Source: Verrucomicrobiaceae bacterium
Lineage (GTDB): Bacteria; Verrucomicrobiota; Verrucomicrobiia; Verrucomicrobiales; Verrucomicrobiaceae
Length of the DNA: 64,000 bases
Assembly (NCBI GenBank): GCA_016795375.1
Contig: JAEUHJ010000153.1
Span: 1 to 64,000 of the forward strand
Direction of reading: 5' to 3'
In this document: positions 1 through 8,342 of the stretch, piece after piece
How positions within the stretch are numbered: position 1 is the stretch's first letter
Layout of the letters: each line of letters opens with the position of its first letter
Made by a program: the position numbers and the translations under genes
Notes under the pieces: generated by a model
Database searches by the model: none
What the model saw: only the letters and a program-made list of their open reading frames with translations
What the model was told of the DNA's origin: nothing

Positions 1-660
1 TGGGAGCCGGGGCTTCGCCCGGTGCTGCGCAACGCGCTCCCCTTTCTGGTCGGCGGCATTGTTTTTGGCAGCGCGGCGGTCGTGGACCAGACGATGGCCG
101 CGTGGCTCTCCGCCGGCTCGGTGGCCGTGCTGGGCTACTCTGACAAGCTCTGCGCCATCGTCCTCGCCGTCACCGCCGGGCCGGCCGCGGACGTGCTGTT
201 CCCGCACTTCGCGGAGCTGGCCGCCCGTCGCGATTGGGACGGCCTGCGGCGGCGCCTCGTTGCCAGCGCCGGCATCATCATCAGCGCCGCGCTGCCCATG
301 ACGCTGCTCCTCAGCCTGTTCGCGCCGTGGATCGTCGGCCTGCTGTTCGAGCGCGGCGCCTTCGGCCCCCAGGACACGCAACGCGTCGCCGGGGTGGTGC
401 GCTTCGCGGCCTTCCAGATTCCATTCTACATCCTCGGTTCCGTCGCGACGCGTGTCGCCGTGTCGTTGCAGGCATCGCCCCTCATGCTGGTCATCTCCAT
501 CGGCGCGCTCGTGCTCAATGCCTCGCTGAACTGGCTGCTCATGCATCATCTCGGCGTCGCCGGCATCGCGCTGTCCACCGTCATCGTCCATCTCATCTGC
601 GCCTTCGCCACCGGCGCCATGTGCCTCGCGCTCATTCGTCAAAAGGAGGCCGCGTCATGA
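1..660 (+). CDS. MurJ/MviN-type lipid flippase, C-terminal part (5' end outside window)
   Basis: The reading frame is open from the first base, so the gene starts upstream; about 219 C-terminal residues are visible. They form several hydrophobic segments with short loops. The loop FERGAFGPQDTQRVA is typical of the MurJ/MviN branch of MOP flippases, which move lipid-linked intermediates (lipid II or polysaccharide units) across the inner membrane. The stop overlaps the start of the downstream glycosyltransferase (ATGA), followed by asnB-like and polymerase genes. By inference it may be an exopolysaccharide-unit flippase (Wzx role) rather than the essential MurJ. The family call is firm; the substrate is not known. 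Confidence 0.85.
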   Translation, partial: WEPGLRPVLRNALPFLVGGIVFGSAAVVDQTMAAWLSAGSVAVLGYSDKLCAIVLAVTAGPAADVLFPHFAELAARRDWDGLRRRLVASAGIIISAALPMTLLLSLFAPWIVGLLFERGAFGPQDTQRVAGVVRFAAFQIPFYILGSVATRVAVSLQASPLMLVISIGALVLNASLNWLLMHHLGVAGIALSTVIVHLICAFATGAMCLALIRQKEAAS

Positions 661-2774
661 ACACCGCCTTCATCATCCGTGATCTCGGCCATGGCGGCGC
701 GCAGCGCCAGCTCTCCATCCTCGCCGCCGGACTCGTGCGTGAGGGCCATGCAGTCTCCGTGCTGCATTTTTATGGCGGCACCTTCGAGCAAAACCTCCGC
801 GAGGGCGGGGTGAAGACGATCTGCATCGGCAAAAAAGGCCGCTGGGACCTCCTCGGCTTCTTTTTCCGCCTCATCAAAGCCGCGCGCAGCGTCCAGCCGG
901 AGGTCGTTCACGGCTACCTGGCCGAATCGAATCTCATGGCGCTCCTCCTGAGGCCCTTCTGCGGCTTCCCCCGCATCGTCTGGGGCGTGCGTGACTCGCA
1001 GACGGACGCGCACCTGTGGGGCACGCTCGGCAAGCTCAGCTTCCGCCTGAACTGCCTCCTCGCCCGCTTTGCCGATGTCATCCTCTGCAACTCGAAGGCC
1101 GGCCGCGACTACTACCTCGCGAAGGGCTATCCCGCGCACAAGATGCACGTCGTTCCGAACGGGATCGACACCGAACGATTCAAGCCCTCGCGTCACGATC
1201 ATCCGCTCACGTTTGGCCTTGTCGGCCGCATGAGCCCGATGAAGGACGTGGCGACTTTCATCAAAGCGGCCGCTCTGGTGTCCGGCGCACGCTTTGTCGT
1301 CGTCGGTAGTGGTGATGAAGGCTATGCAAAGCAGATGCGGGAGCTGGCCGAGTCGCTCGGGGTCAAGGTGGAATGGCTTCCGGCGCAGGGTGACATGCCG
1401 GCGGTGTATGCCACCTTTGACTGCCTGGTGAACGCCAGCGCCTTTGGCGAAGGTTTCTCCAATGTCATCGGCGAGGCGATGGCCTGCGGCGTCCCGTGCA
1501 TCGCCAGCGATGTGGGCGACAGCGCGTGGATCATCGGCCAGCCGGAGCAAATTTTCCCCGCAGGCGACCACGCAGCCCTCGCGAAATGCATGCGTGAGTT
1601 CAAGCCATCCGAAACGCGCCCCCGCATCATCACCGAATTCAGCGTCGAGCGCCTCATCGAGCGCACCAGCCGCCTTTTGAGCAAAAAAGTACTGTGGATC
1701 ACCACCGGCCTCGGCAGCGGCGGCGCGGAGATGATGCTCGCACAGCTCGTCAACGGCCTGCCAAAGCTCCAGCATGTCGTCGTGAGCCTCACTGCCGGTG
1801 GCAAGCACGCCACCAGCCTGCCGAATGTCCACAGCCTCGACATGCCCGCAGGCAGGCCCACGCTTTCCGCTCTGTGGAAGCTCTTCCGCCTCCTCCGCCG
1901 CGAAAAGCCCGACGTGCTCATGGGCTGGATGTACCACGGCTGCCTCGTCGCCAGCCTCGCCAAACTCATGCGCTTCAAACAAGCGCCGCTCATCTGGAAC
2001 ATCCGCCAGAGCCTCTACGACCTGAAACTCGAAAAACGCGGCTCAGCACTCGTCATCCGCGCCCTCGCCTGGCTCTCTCGGCTGCCAAAACGCATCACCT
2101 ACAACTCCCGGCTCAGCTCGAAACAACACGAGGCCATCGGCTACGCCAAATCGAAGACACGGCTCATCGCCAACGGCTTTGATGCCGCCAGGTGGCGGCC
2201 GCGCACGCCTGTCCGCGGCTTGATCGGCCGCTTCGGACGCAACGCGCCGATGAAGGACTACGCGACTTTCATCGAGGCCGCGAAGCTCATCCACGCAAGG
2301 CATCCCGACACACGTTTCATCATCGTCGGCGCTGAAACGCACACGCTCGATGTGCCGCCCTTCATTGAAGTGCTCGGCGAACGCCATGACCTTCCCTCAT
2401 TGACCTCCTCGCTGAACATCGCCGTGTCCTCCTCCGCCTTTGGCGAAGGCTTCCCCAATGTCGTCGGCGAGGCGATGGCCTGCGCCGTGCCCGTCGTGGC
2501 CACGGACATCGGTGACACGCGCTGGGTCATGGGCAAAGCCGGCCGCCTCGTGCCGCCGCGGGATCCACAGGCCCTCGCGGACGCCTGCATCGGCATTCTC
2601 GAAAGCGGCGTCACCCAAGACCCCGCCGCCCGCGAGCGCATCGAGCAGCACTTCTCCCTCACGAGCGCACTCCACCAGTTCGAGAGCCTCATCATCTCCA
2701 AAGCATCCCATGGGAGGCAGGAAACGGAATCGACACCGATCACGCCTCGAATCTCACCCCTTACCTCACACTGA
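657..2774 (+). CDS. Tandem fusion of two GT4-family glycosyltransferases
   Basis: A 705-residue protein made of two complete GT4 (GT-B fold) glycosyltransferases joined head to tail. Domain 1 covers about residues 1-342 and domain 2 about 343-690. Each starts with a Gly-rich N-terminal motif (LGHGGAQRQ; LGSGGAEMM) and each carries the family E-x7-E donor-binding motif in a nearly identical setting (FGEGFSNVIGEAMACG; FGEGFPNVVGEAMACA). A strong AAAGGAGG ribosome site lies 8 bases before the ATG, which overlaps the flippase stop. Expected role: two successive sugar additions to a lipid-linked repeat unit in the cytoplasm. At the junction (about 1678-1690) domain 2 could start at a TTG codon, so a former gene boundary or a single-base error is possible. 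The two domains resemble each other, suggesting duplication. Confidence 0.88.
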   Translation: MNTAFIIRDLGHGGAQRQLSILAAGLVREGHAVSVLHFYGGTFEQNLREGGVKTICIGKKGRWDLLGFFFRLIKAARSVQPEVVHGYLAESNLMALLLRPFCGFPRIVWGVRDSQTDAHLWGTLGKLSFRLNCLLARFADVILCNSKAGRDYYLAKGYPAHKMHVVPNGIDTERFKPSRHDHPLTFGLVGRMSPMKDVATFIKAAALVSGARFVVVGSGDEGYAKQMRELAESLGVKVEWLPAQGDMPAVYATFDCLVNASAFGEGFSNVIGEAMACGVPCIASDVGDSAWIIGQPEQIFPAGDHAALAKCMREFKPSETRPRIITEFSVERLIERTSRLLSKKVLWITTGLGSGGAEMMLAQLVNGLPKLQHVVVSLTAGGKHATSLPNVHSLDMPAGRPTLSALWKLFRLLRREKPDVLMGWMYHGCLVASLAKLMRFKQAPLIWNIRQSLYDLKLEKRGSALVIRALAWLSRLPKRITYNSRLSSKQHEAIGYAKSKTRLIANGFDAARWRPRTPVRGLIGRFGRNAPMKDYATFIEAAKLIHARHPDTRFIIVGAETHTLDVPPFIEVLGERHDLPSLTSSLNIAVSSSAFGEGFPNVVGEAMACAVPVVATDIGDTRWVMGKAGRLVPPRDPQALADACIGILESGVTQDPAARERIEQHFSLTSALHQFESLIISKASHGRQETESTPITPRISPLTSH

Positions 2775-2776
2775 TC

Positions 2777-4720
2777 ATGTGCGGCATCTCCGGCTTCTTC
2801 TCTCCCGCCAAGTCTCGTGCCGCGCATGAGATGCACAGCATCGTCAGCGCCATGACGGATGCCATCGTGCTGCGCGGCCCGGATGATGCGGGCGCGTGGG
2901 TGGATGCTGAACGCGGCATCGCGCTGGGGCACCGGCGCCTTTCGATTCTCGATCTCTCCCCGCTCGGCCACCAGCCGATGACGAGCGCGGATGGACGCTT
3001 CGTCATCGTCTTCAATGGGGAGGTTTACAACTTCCAGGAACTCCGTGCCGATCTCGAAACGCACGGGCACACCTGGCGCGGCCACTCCGACACGGAGATC
3101 ATGCTGGCCGCGTTTTGCCAATGGGGCGTCGTGGAGGCCGCGAAACGCTTCAACGGCATGTTCGCCTTCGCGGTCTGGGACAAGCAGGAGCGCGTGCTGC
3201 ACCTCGGACGCGATCGTCTCGGTGAAAAACCGCTCTACTACGGCTGGGTGGGCGAAACATTCGTCTTCGCCTCCGAATTGAAGGCGCTGAAACCGTTTCC
3301 AGGCTTCTCCGCGCCGGTGGATCGCGAGGCGCTGACCGCGCTGCTGCGCTTCAACTACATCCCGGATCCACTGTGCATCTACCAGGGCTTCAAGAAGCTG
3401 CCGCCGGCCACTCTGCTGACACTTCGCGCGCCGTCAGATCGTCCGCAGCCCGGCTATTATTGGAGTCTGCCCGACGTGGTCGAACGTGGGCTCGACAATC
3501 CGTTTCGTGGCAGCGATTCGGACGCCATCGCTGAATTTGAGGCGCTGCTCAAAAAAGCCGTGGGCATGCGCATGATCGCCGATGTGCCTCTGGGCGCGTT
3601 CTTGAGCGGCGGCGTCGATTCATCGCTCATCGTGGCGATGATGCAGACGCAGAGCACGCGCCCCGTGCGCACGTTCACGATCGGTTTCCACGAAAAGGAG
3701 CACAACGAGGCCGAGTTCGCCAATGGCGTGGCAAAACACCTCGGAACTGACCACACGGAGATGTATGTGAGCGGCGAGGACGCGCTGAACGTCATCCCGA
3801 AACTGCCATCGCTCTATGACGAGCCGTTTTCCGACTACTCGCAGATTCCGACGTACCTCGTGTGCAAAATGGCCCGCGAGCACGTCACCGTCGCGCTGAG
3901 CGGCGATGCGGGAGATGAGCTCTTCGGCGGCTATGAGCGCTACGCCATCGGCCGCAAGCTGTGGAGCAAATTCGCCTGGATGCCGCCGGTGATGAAGAAA
4001 ATGACCGCCGGCATGCTCACCGCGCTGCCGCCGCGCGTGTTGAACGCGCTCGGCTCCAAGCTCCTGCCGAAACGCCTCCACCACATCCCGGTGGGCGATA
4101 AATTGCACAAGCTGGCCGAGGTGATCGCCGCGCCGGGCATGGAGACGCTCTATTTGAACCTCATGTCCCACTGGAAACGTCCGCAGGACATCGCCATCGA
4201 CGGCCAGGATCCCGTCACCGCGATCACCGACACGGCCTCATGGCCTCGCGTGAGCGATTTCACACATCGCATGATGCATCTCGACATGGAGACCTACCTC
4301 CCAGGTGATATTTTGACGAAGGTGGACCGCGCGGCGATGGGCGCGAGCCTGGAGGGCCGCATCCCGCTGCTCGACACGGGCATCGTCGAGTTCGCATGGC
4401 GCATCCCGTTACACATGAAGGTGCGTGGCGGACGCGGCAAATGGCTCATGCGCGAGACGCTTTACAAGCATGTGCCGAAACAACTCATCGACCGCCCGAA
4501 GCGCGGTTTCGGCATCCCGCTCGATGTCTGGCTGCGCGGTCCGCTGCGCGAGTGGGCGGAGGATTTGCTCAGCGAATCGCGGCTGAAGCGCGAAGGCTTC
4601 TTCCACGCCGCGCCGGTCCGCCAAAAATGGACGGAGCATCTCTCCGGCATGCGAAACTGGCATTTTTATCTCTGGGACGTTCTCATGTTCCAGGCCTGGC
4701 TGCAACACAACCGCGCATGA
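2777..4720 (+). CDS. asnB: Glutamine-hydrolysing asparagine synthase family protein (AsnB-type)
   Basis: 647 residues, normal AsnB size. It begins MCGISGF, so Cys2 is the amidotransferase nucleophile once Met is removed. The N-terminal class II glutaminase domain (about 1-210) is followed by the synthetase domain with the ATP PP-loop LSGGVDSS (about 277) and a second conserved SGDAGDELFGGYERY motif. It transfers glutamine-derived ammonia to an adenylated carboxylate, in the type case aspartate. It starts 2 bases after the glycosyltransferase and overlaps the polymerase gene by ATGA. Such paralogues are frequent in exopolysaccharide clusters of this phylum and may amidate a sugar acid or act with exosortase-type systems; that part is inference. 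Confidence 0.9.
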   Translation: MCGISGFFSPAKSRAAHEMHSIVSAMTDAIVLRGPDDAGAWVDAERGIALGHRRLSILDLSPLGHQPMTSADGRFVIVFNGEVYNFQELRADLETHGHTWRGHSDTEIMLAAFCQWGVVEAAKRFNGMFAFAVWDKQERVLHLGRDRLGEKPLYYGWVGETFVFASELKALKPFPGFSAPVDREALTALLRFNYIPDPLCIYQGFKKLPPATLLTLRAPSDRPQPGYYWSLPDVVERGLDNPFRGSDSDAIAEFEALLKKAVGMRMIADVPLGAFLSGGVDSSLIVAMMQTQSTRPVRTFTIGFHEKEHNEAEFANGVAKHLGTDHTEMYVSGEDALNVIPKLPSLYDEPFSDYSQIPTYLVCKMAREHVTVALSGDAGDELFGGYERYAIGRKLWSKFAWMPPVMKKMTAGMLTALPPRVLNALGSKLLPKRLHHIPVGDKLHKLAEVIAAPGMETLYLNLMSHWKRPQDIAIDGQDPVTAITDTASWPRVSDFTHRMMHLDMETYLPGDILTKVDRAAMGASLEGRIPLLDTGIVEFAWRIPLHMKVRGGRGKWLMRETLYKHVPKQLIDRPKRGFGIPLDVWLRGPLREWAEDLLSESRLKREGFFHAAPVRQKWTEHLSGMRNWHFYLWDVLMFQAWLQHNRA

Positions 4721-5988
4721 ACCCTCCGCACCCCATGCTCCGTCCCACTGGCTGGACCCGCTTTCGCGAGTGGTTGCTGGTGTGGATTTGTGGCTCGATG
4801 CTGGGTGCGCTGGCGGCGGACGCGGTGATCGGCAGCTACGACGCGGGATTGCAGCCGATCAAACCAATCCTGTTCACAGTCGGGGCCGTGTTCACCTGCA
4901 TCATGGTCTCGCTGGTGAACAAACCGCGGCTCTGCCTGGCCACACTGGGCATCGCGCTCCTGCCGGCGGCGCGCCTGTTTGACGCGGCGGTGCTGCGACG
5001 CTTTGATTCATCCTTTCAGGACCAGATCACGATGGACCTCGCGCGCATGATGCTGGTGCTGGTCGCGATCATCGCCGTGCTTTCGACGGAGAAATGGGAG
5101 AAGACCGCCCTGTGGGCCGCCATTTGCGCCATGCTGATGACCACGGGTTCGGAAATCTACGAGATGCTCGGCTTCGCGAAGTTCAGCAGCATTCCCGGGC
5201 GCTACGCGGGTTTCAACGGTCACCCGAACTTCCCACCCGTGCTGCTGTGCGAGATGCTGGGCATCATCTTCGCGCTCTCGAAAAATTTCCGCTTCAACTG
5301 CCTCATGATCGCCGTGGCATTGCCTGGCGTGGCGCTGACCTACGGCCGCAGCGGCATGGTCGTGCTGGCGCTGCTGTGCGGGGCCTATGTGCTGCTGAAC
5401 GCGCGCCGGAATTTCGGATTTCTCATGATTCTTAGCGCCGTCACGCTGCCGTTACTGAGCATCGGCACAGCGGTGCTGCAAAGCGGCACGCATCAAGGGG
5501 TGATGAAGGACAAGAACACCGCCGACCGCCTGGAGGCCATCTACAACCTCGACTTTGAGAAGCTGAAGTCCCCCGAGCGTGTGAAAGACTTCAACGACGC
5601 CTGGGAGGCCGTGCTGGAAAAGCCGCTGCTCGGCCACGGCACCGGCATCTCAGGCACCTACTACGCGCCGCACAATGAATATGCGTCCCTCTGGCTGGAG
5701 GTGGGCATCCCCGGGCTGACGCTCTTCATTGGCACCTGGCTGTGGCTCATCACCCGCAGTTTTCTGACGGGTGGCAGGGCCGGTTACCTCATCTTCGCGC
5801 TCATCGCCTACACGCCTTTCGGCCAGGGCCGCATCGAGATGCCCCACTTCAGCCTCGCCATGGTCTCAGCAGCCTGTGTCCTGTGGCCGAGGCGGTACCA
5901 GCTCACGCTGCGCTCACTGAAAAACGCGCCACAAGCCGCACCCTCCATCACTCCTCCTCATCCGCAGCCGCTTTCCCGCCAGGGATGA
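4717..5988 (+). CDS. O-antigen ligase/polymerase family membrane protein (Wzy-like)
   Basis: 423 residues with about ten hydrophobic segments. The large periplasmic loop carries the PF04932-type pattern: GHGTGISG, then PHNEYASLWLEVGIPG, comparable to the H-N-x6-E/G signature of Wzy/WaaL proteins. An arginine-containing TYGRSG motif sits between membrane segments. The start was chosen at the ATG overlapping the asnB stop. Function: polymerisation or ligation of lipid-linked glycan units on the periplasmic face. The 3' end overlaps the convergent lpxA gene by 41 bases, so the last residues (proline-rich, PPHPQPLS) are probably dispensable. Confidence 0.85.
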   Translation: MNPPHPMLRPTGWTRFREWLLVWICGSMLGALAADAVIGSYDAGLQPIKPILFTVGAVFTCIMVSLVNKPRLCLATLGIALLPAARLFDAAVLRRFDSSFQDQITMDLARMMLVLVAIIAVLSTEKWEKTALWAAICAMLMTTGSEIYEMLGFAKFSSIPGRYAGFNGHPNFPPVLLCEMLGIIFALSKNFRFNCLMIAVALPGVALTYGRSGMVVLALLCGAYVLLNARRNFGFLMILSAVTLPLLSIGTAVLQSGTHQGVMKDKNTADRLEAIYNLDFEKLKSPERVKDFNDAWEAVLEKPLLGHGTGISGTYYAPHNEYASLWLEVGIPGLTLFIGTWLWLITRSFLTGGRAGYLIFALIAYTPFGQGRIEMPHFSLAMVSAACVLWPRRYQLTLRSLKNAPQAAPSITPPHPQPLSRQG

Positions 5989-6742
5989 TGCCGCGCTTGG
6001 TGCAGGCGACGAAATCAACGAATGCGGCGGCTTCGGGCGAGAGTCCGCCTGCGCGAAGCTCCTCGATGGCCTGGGCGTTGTTCAAACCGCTGCGATAGAC
6101 TTTGCGGAAGGCGTCGCGCAGCGCGCGGATTTGCTCGCGTGTGAAACCGGCGCGCCGCAGGCCGACGATGTTCAGGCCGCGCGCGCGGGCGGGATTTCCG
6201 TCGGCGGTGCAGAAGGGCGGGATGTCCTGCGTGACCTTGGAGCAGCCGCCGGTGATGGAGCGCGCGCCGATGCGGCAGAACTGATGCACGGCGGTGAGGC
6301 CGCCGATGATGACGTGGTCCTCAACGACGACGTGCCCGGCGAGCGTGCCGTTGTTCGAGAAGACGACATGACTGCCGACGACGCAGTCGTGCGCGATGTG
6401 GACGTAGCTCAGGAAGTGGTTGTGGCTGCCGATGACCGTCCTGTCCCCCGGCGAGGTGGCGCGATGCACGGAGCAGAACTCACGGAAGGTGTTGTCGTCG
6501 CCCACTTCGAGCCAGGTCGGCTCGGCCTTGTACTTCAAATCCTGCGTCTGCTGGCCGATGGAGCCGTAGGCGTAGAACTTGTTCCCCTTCCCGATCTTCG
6601 ACGGCCCCATGATGGTGACGTGATGCTGGAGCCAGCAACCATCGCCGAGCTCGACATCCGCGCCGATGATGCAATACGGGCCGATGTGGACGTCCGCGCC
6701 GACTCTGGCGGACGGGTCGATGATGGCGGTGGGGTGGATCAT
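5948..6742 (-). CDS. lpxA: UDP-N-acetylglucosamine O-acyltransferase
   Basis: 264 residues from the ATG at 6742 (MIHPTAIIDPSARVG), matching LpxA length. Residues 1-190 are a left-handed beta-helix of hexapeptide repeats. The catalytic histidine is in YVHIAHDC (His118), and the conserved stretch GGLTAVHQFCRIG follows at about 147-159. The C-terminal helical domain contains NIVGLRRAGF. It catalyses the first step of lipid A synthesis, transfer of a 3-hydroxyacyl group from ACP to UDP-GlcNAc. It lies 25 bases downstream of lpxC-fabZ on the same strand and is very likely co-transcribed with it. The C-terminus is acidic (ADEEE). Confidence 0.96.
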   Translation of the reverse strand: MIHPTAIIDPSARVGADVHIGPYCIIGADVELGDGCWLQHHVTIMGPSKIGKGNKFYAYGSIGQQTQDLKYKAEPTWLEVGDDNTFREFCSVHRATSPGDRTVIGSHNHFLSYVHIAHDCVVGSHVVFSNNGTLAGHVVVEDHVIIGGLTAVHQFCRIGARSITGGCSKVTQDIPPFCTADGNPARARGLNIVGLRRAGFTREQIRALRDAFRKVYRSGLNNAQAIEELRAGGLSPEAAAFVDFVACTKRGIIPGGKAAADEEE

Positions 6743-6767
6743 GCTCAGAGTTCGCTGTTCACAGCCA

Positions 6768-8087
6768 TCAACGATCCACAACGCTGAACATCAGATCCGC
6801 CTCGGAGGCGACCTGCCCGTTGACGATGCAGCGTCCGACCCCGCTGGCGATGCTGCGCTTGGTCTTGAGGATCTCGGTCTCGATGATGAGAGTGTCTCCG
6901 GGGAGCACGGGACGGCGCCACTTCACGTTGTCGGCGCTCATGAAGTAGCCGATCTTGCCCTGGTTGCCGGGCATGCGCAGCAGCACGATGCTGGCGACCT
7001 GCGCCATGGCCTCAAGCTGAAGGACGCCGGGCATGATGGGATGACCGGGGAAGTGCCCCTGGAAGAACGGCTCGTTGATGGTGACGTTTTTGATGCCAGT
7101 GCATTTCGTCTCGCCCTCAAAGCCGATGATGCGGTCCACCAGCAGGAAGGGGTAGCGGTGCGGGAGGATTTTCATCACCTCGTTGATGTCGAGCACGGAC
7201 TCGCCGCCCGGGATGTGTACCGGCGCGGGCACCATGCTGCGCATCGCCTCGTATTGCTTCACGATGGCGCGTGCCAGCTCGGTGTTCGGCCCGTGGCCGG
7301 GGCGCACGGCGATGACATGGCCCTGGATGCGCTTTCCGGAGAGCATGAGGTCGCCGACGATGTCGAGGATCTTGTGGCGAACGAACTCGTCGGCAAAACG
7401 CAGCGGCTGCTTCGAGAGCAGCGAGTCGCCACGGATGACGATGGCGGCCTCCAGCGTGCCGCCTTTGATGAGGCCCTTCTCCATCAGCGGGGCGATGTCC
7501 TCGTAATACACAAAGGTGCGCGCCGCGGCGATCTCCTTCTCGTAGGTCTCGGGATTGATCTCCGTGCTGAAATACTGCGTGAAGCGGCCCTCCGGCCCCA
7601 CGTTCGTGCAAGAGATGCGGAACTTCTTGTCGGGAACGATGGTGAGAATGGTGCCGTCGCGCGTCTCCTGATAAATCGGCTCGCGAATCTCGAAGACCTT
7701 GCGCGCCTCTTTTTGCTCGGCCAGTCCGGCGGATTTGATGAGTTCGACATACGGCATCGCGCTGCCGTCGGCGATGGGCGGCTCGTTCGCGTCCATCTCG
7801 ATGATGGCATTGTCCACGCCCATGCCAGTGAGGGCGGAGAGGACATGCTCCACCGTGTGAACATTCACACCACCCTCGGCGATGGTGGTTGCGCGCTCGA
7901 CTTTCTGCACCTTCTCCGCCAGGGCGGTGATGAAGGGCTTGTCCTCCAGGTCCACTCGGCGGAATTTGAAACCGAAATTTTCAGGCGCTGGCTGCAAGGT
8001 GAGCGTGACCTGCTCCCCCGTGTGCAGCGAGGTGCCCGTCATGGAGACGGCTTTGGCGAGGGTGTGCTGACGGTCGGATTGGGCCAT
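6768..8087 (-). CDS. lpxC/fabZ: Bifunctional LpxC deacetylase / FabZ 3-hydroxyacyl-ACP dehydratase
   Basis: 439 residues, a fusion of two enzymes. Residues 1-290 are LpxC: the zinc motif HTVEH (77-81) plus His238 and Asp242 in RHKILDIVGD, and the catalytic-loop histidine in PGHGPNTE (about 265). Residues 300-439 are a hot-dog fold FabZ: LPHRYPFLLVDR, catalytic His345 in GHFPGHP and Glu359 in QLEAMAQ. LpxC commits UDP-acyl-GlcNAc to lipid A; FabZ dehydrates 3-hydroxyacyl-ACP, so the fusion joins enzymes competing for the same acyl-ACP pool. This fusion is known from Bacteroidetes and PVC bacteria. lpxA follows directly. Confidence 0.97.
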   Translation of the reverse strand: MAQSDRQHTLAKAVSMTGTSLHTGEQVTLTLQPAPENFGFKFRRVDLEDKPFITALAEKVQKVERATTIAEGGVNVHTVEHVLSALTGMGVDNAIIEMDANEPPIADGSAMPYVELIKSAGLAEQKEARKVFEIREPIYQETRDGTILTIVPDKKFRISCTNVGPEGRFTQYFSTEINPETYEKEIAAARTFVYYEDIAPLMEKGLIKGGTLEAAIVIRGDSLLSKQPLRFADEFVRHKILDIVGDLMLSGKRIQGHVIAVRPGHGPNTELARAIVKQYEAMRSMVPAPVHIPGGESVLDINEVMKILPHRYPFLLVDRIIGFEGETKCTGIKNVTINEPFFQGHFPGHPIMPGVLQLEAMAQVASIVLLRMPGNQGKIGYFMSADNVKWRRPVLPGDTLIIETEILKTKRSIASGVGRCIVNGQVASEADLMFSVVDR

Positions 8088-8342
8088 GGCGCGCAGGGAA
8101 TGGAAGCGCGTTTGTTAGCGTCCCGGCCCGGCGTGGGCAAGGGGAAATCCGGGGGCGGGGTAGAGCCTTGGATCGTTCTCGTCCTCCTGCTCGTCCTCCG
8201 TCAAGCCACTCCGCAGCAGCCAGCGCATGGAAGCACTGCGAACTGTGAATGGAAAAGCACCGGTGAGCACATTTTGAATTTCGGCGCTTCTGGCCATCGC
8301 GGATCGCCAGGAACGAGGACGAACTGCGCGCCAGGAGCGCCG
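8088..8342. other. Intergenic region with imperfect acidic-codon-like repeat
   Basis: 255 bases between lpxC-fabZ (start at 8087) and the propeller gene (stop at 8343), both on the - strand. No convincing gene. It holds a GA/CT-biased stretch around 8173-8200 (tcgttctcgtcctcctgctc) and a related inverted fragment near 8307-8325 (ccaggaacgaggacgaac). Read as protein on the - strand the first gives DEQEDEND. It looks like a degenerate dispersed repeat or a decayed gene end. The lpxC promoter should be here but no clear -35/-10 is visible. Confidence 0.35.

Noticed and set aside
639-1982. A 447-codon open frame on the - strand over the glycosyltransferase
   Set aside because: Composition (Ala, His, Glu-rich) and position show it is a shadow of the GT4 gene.
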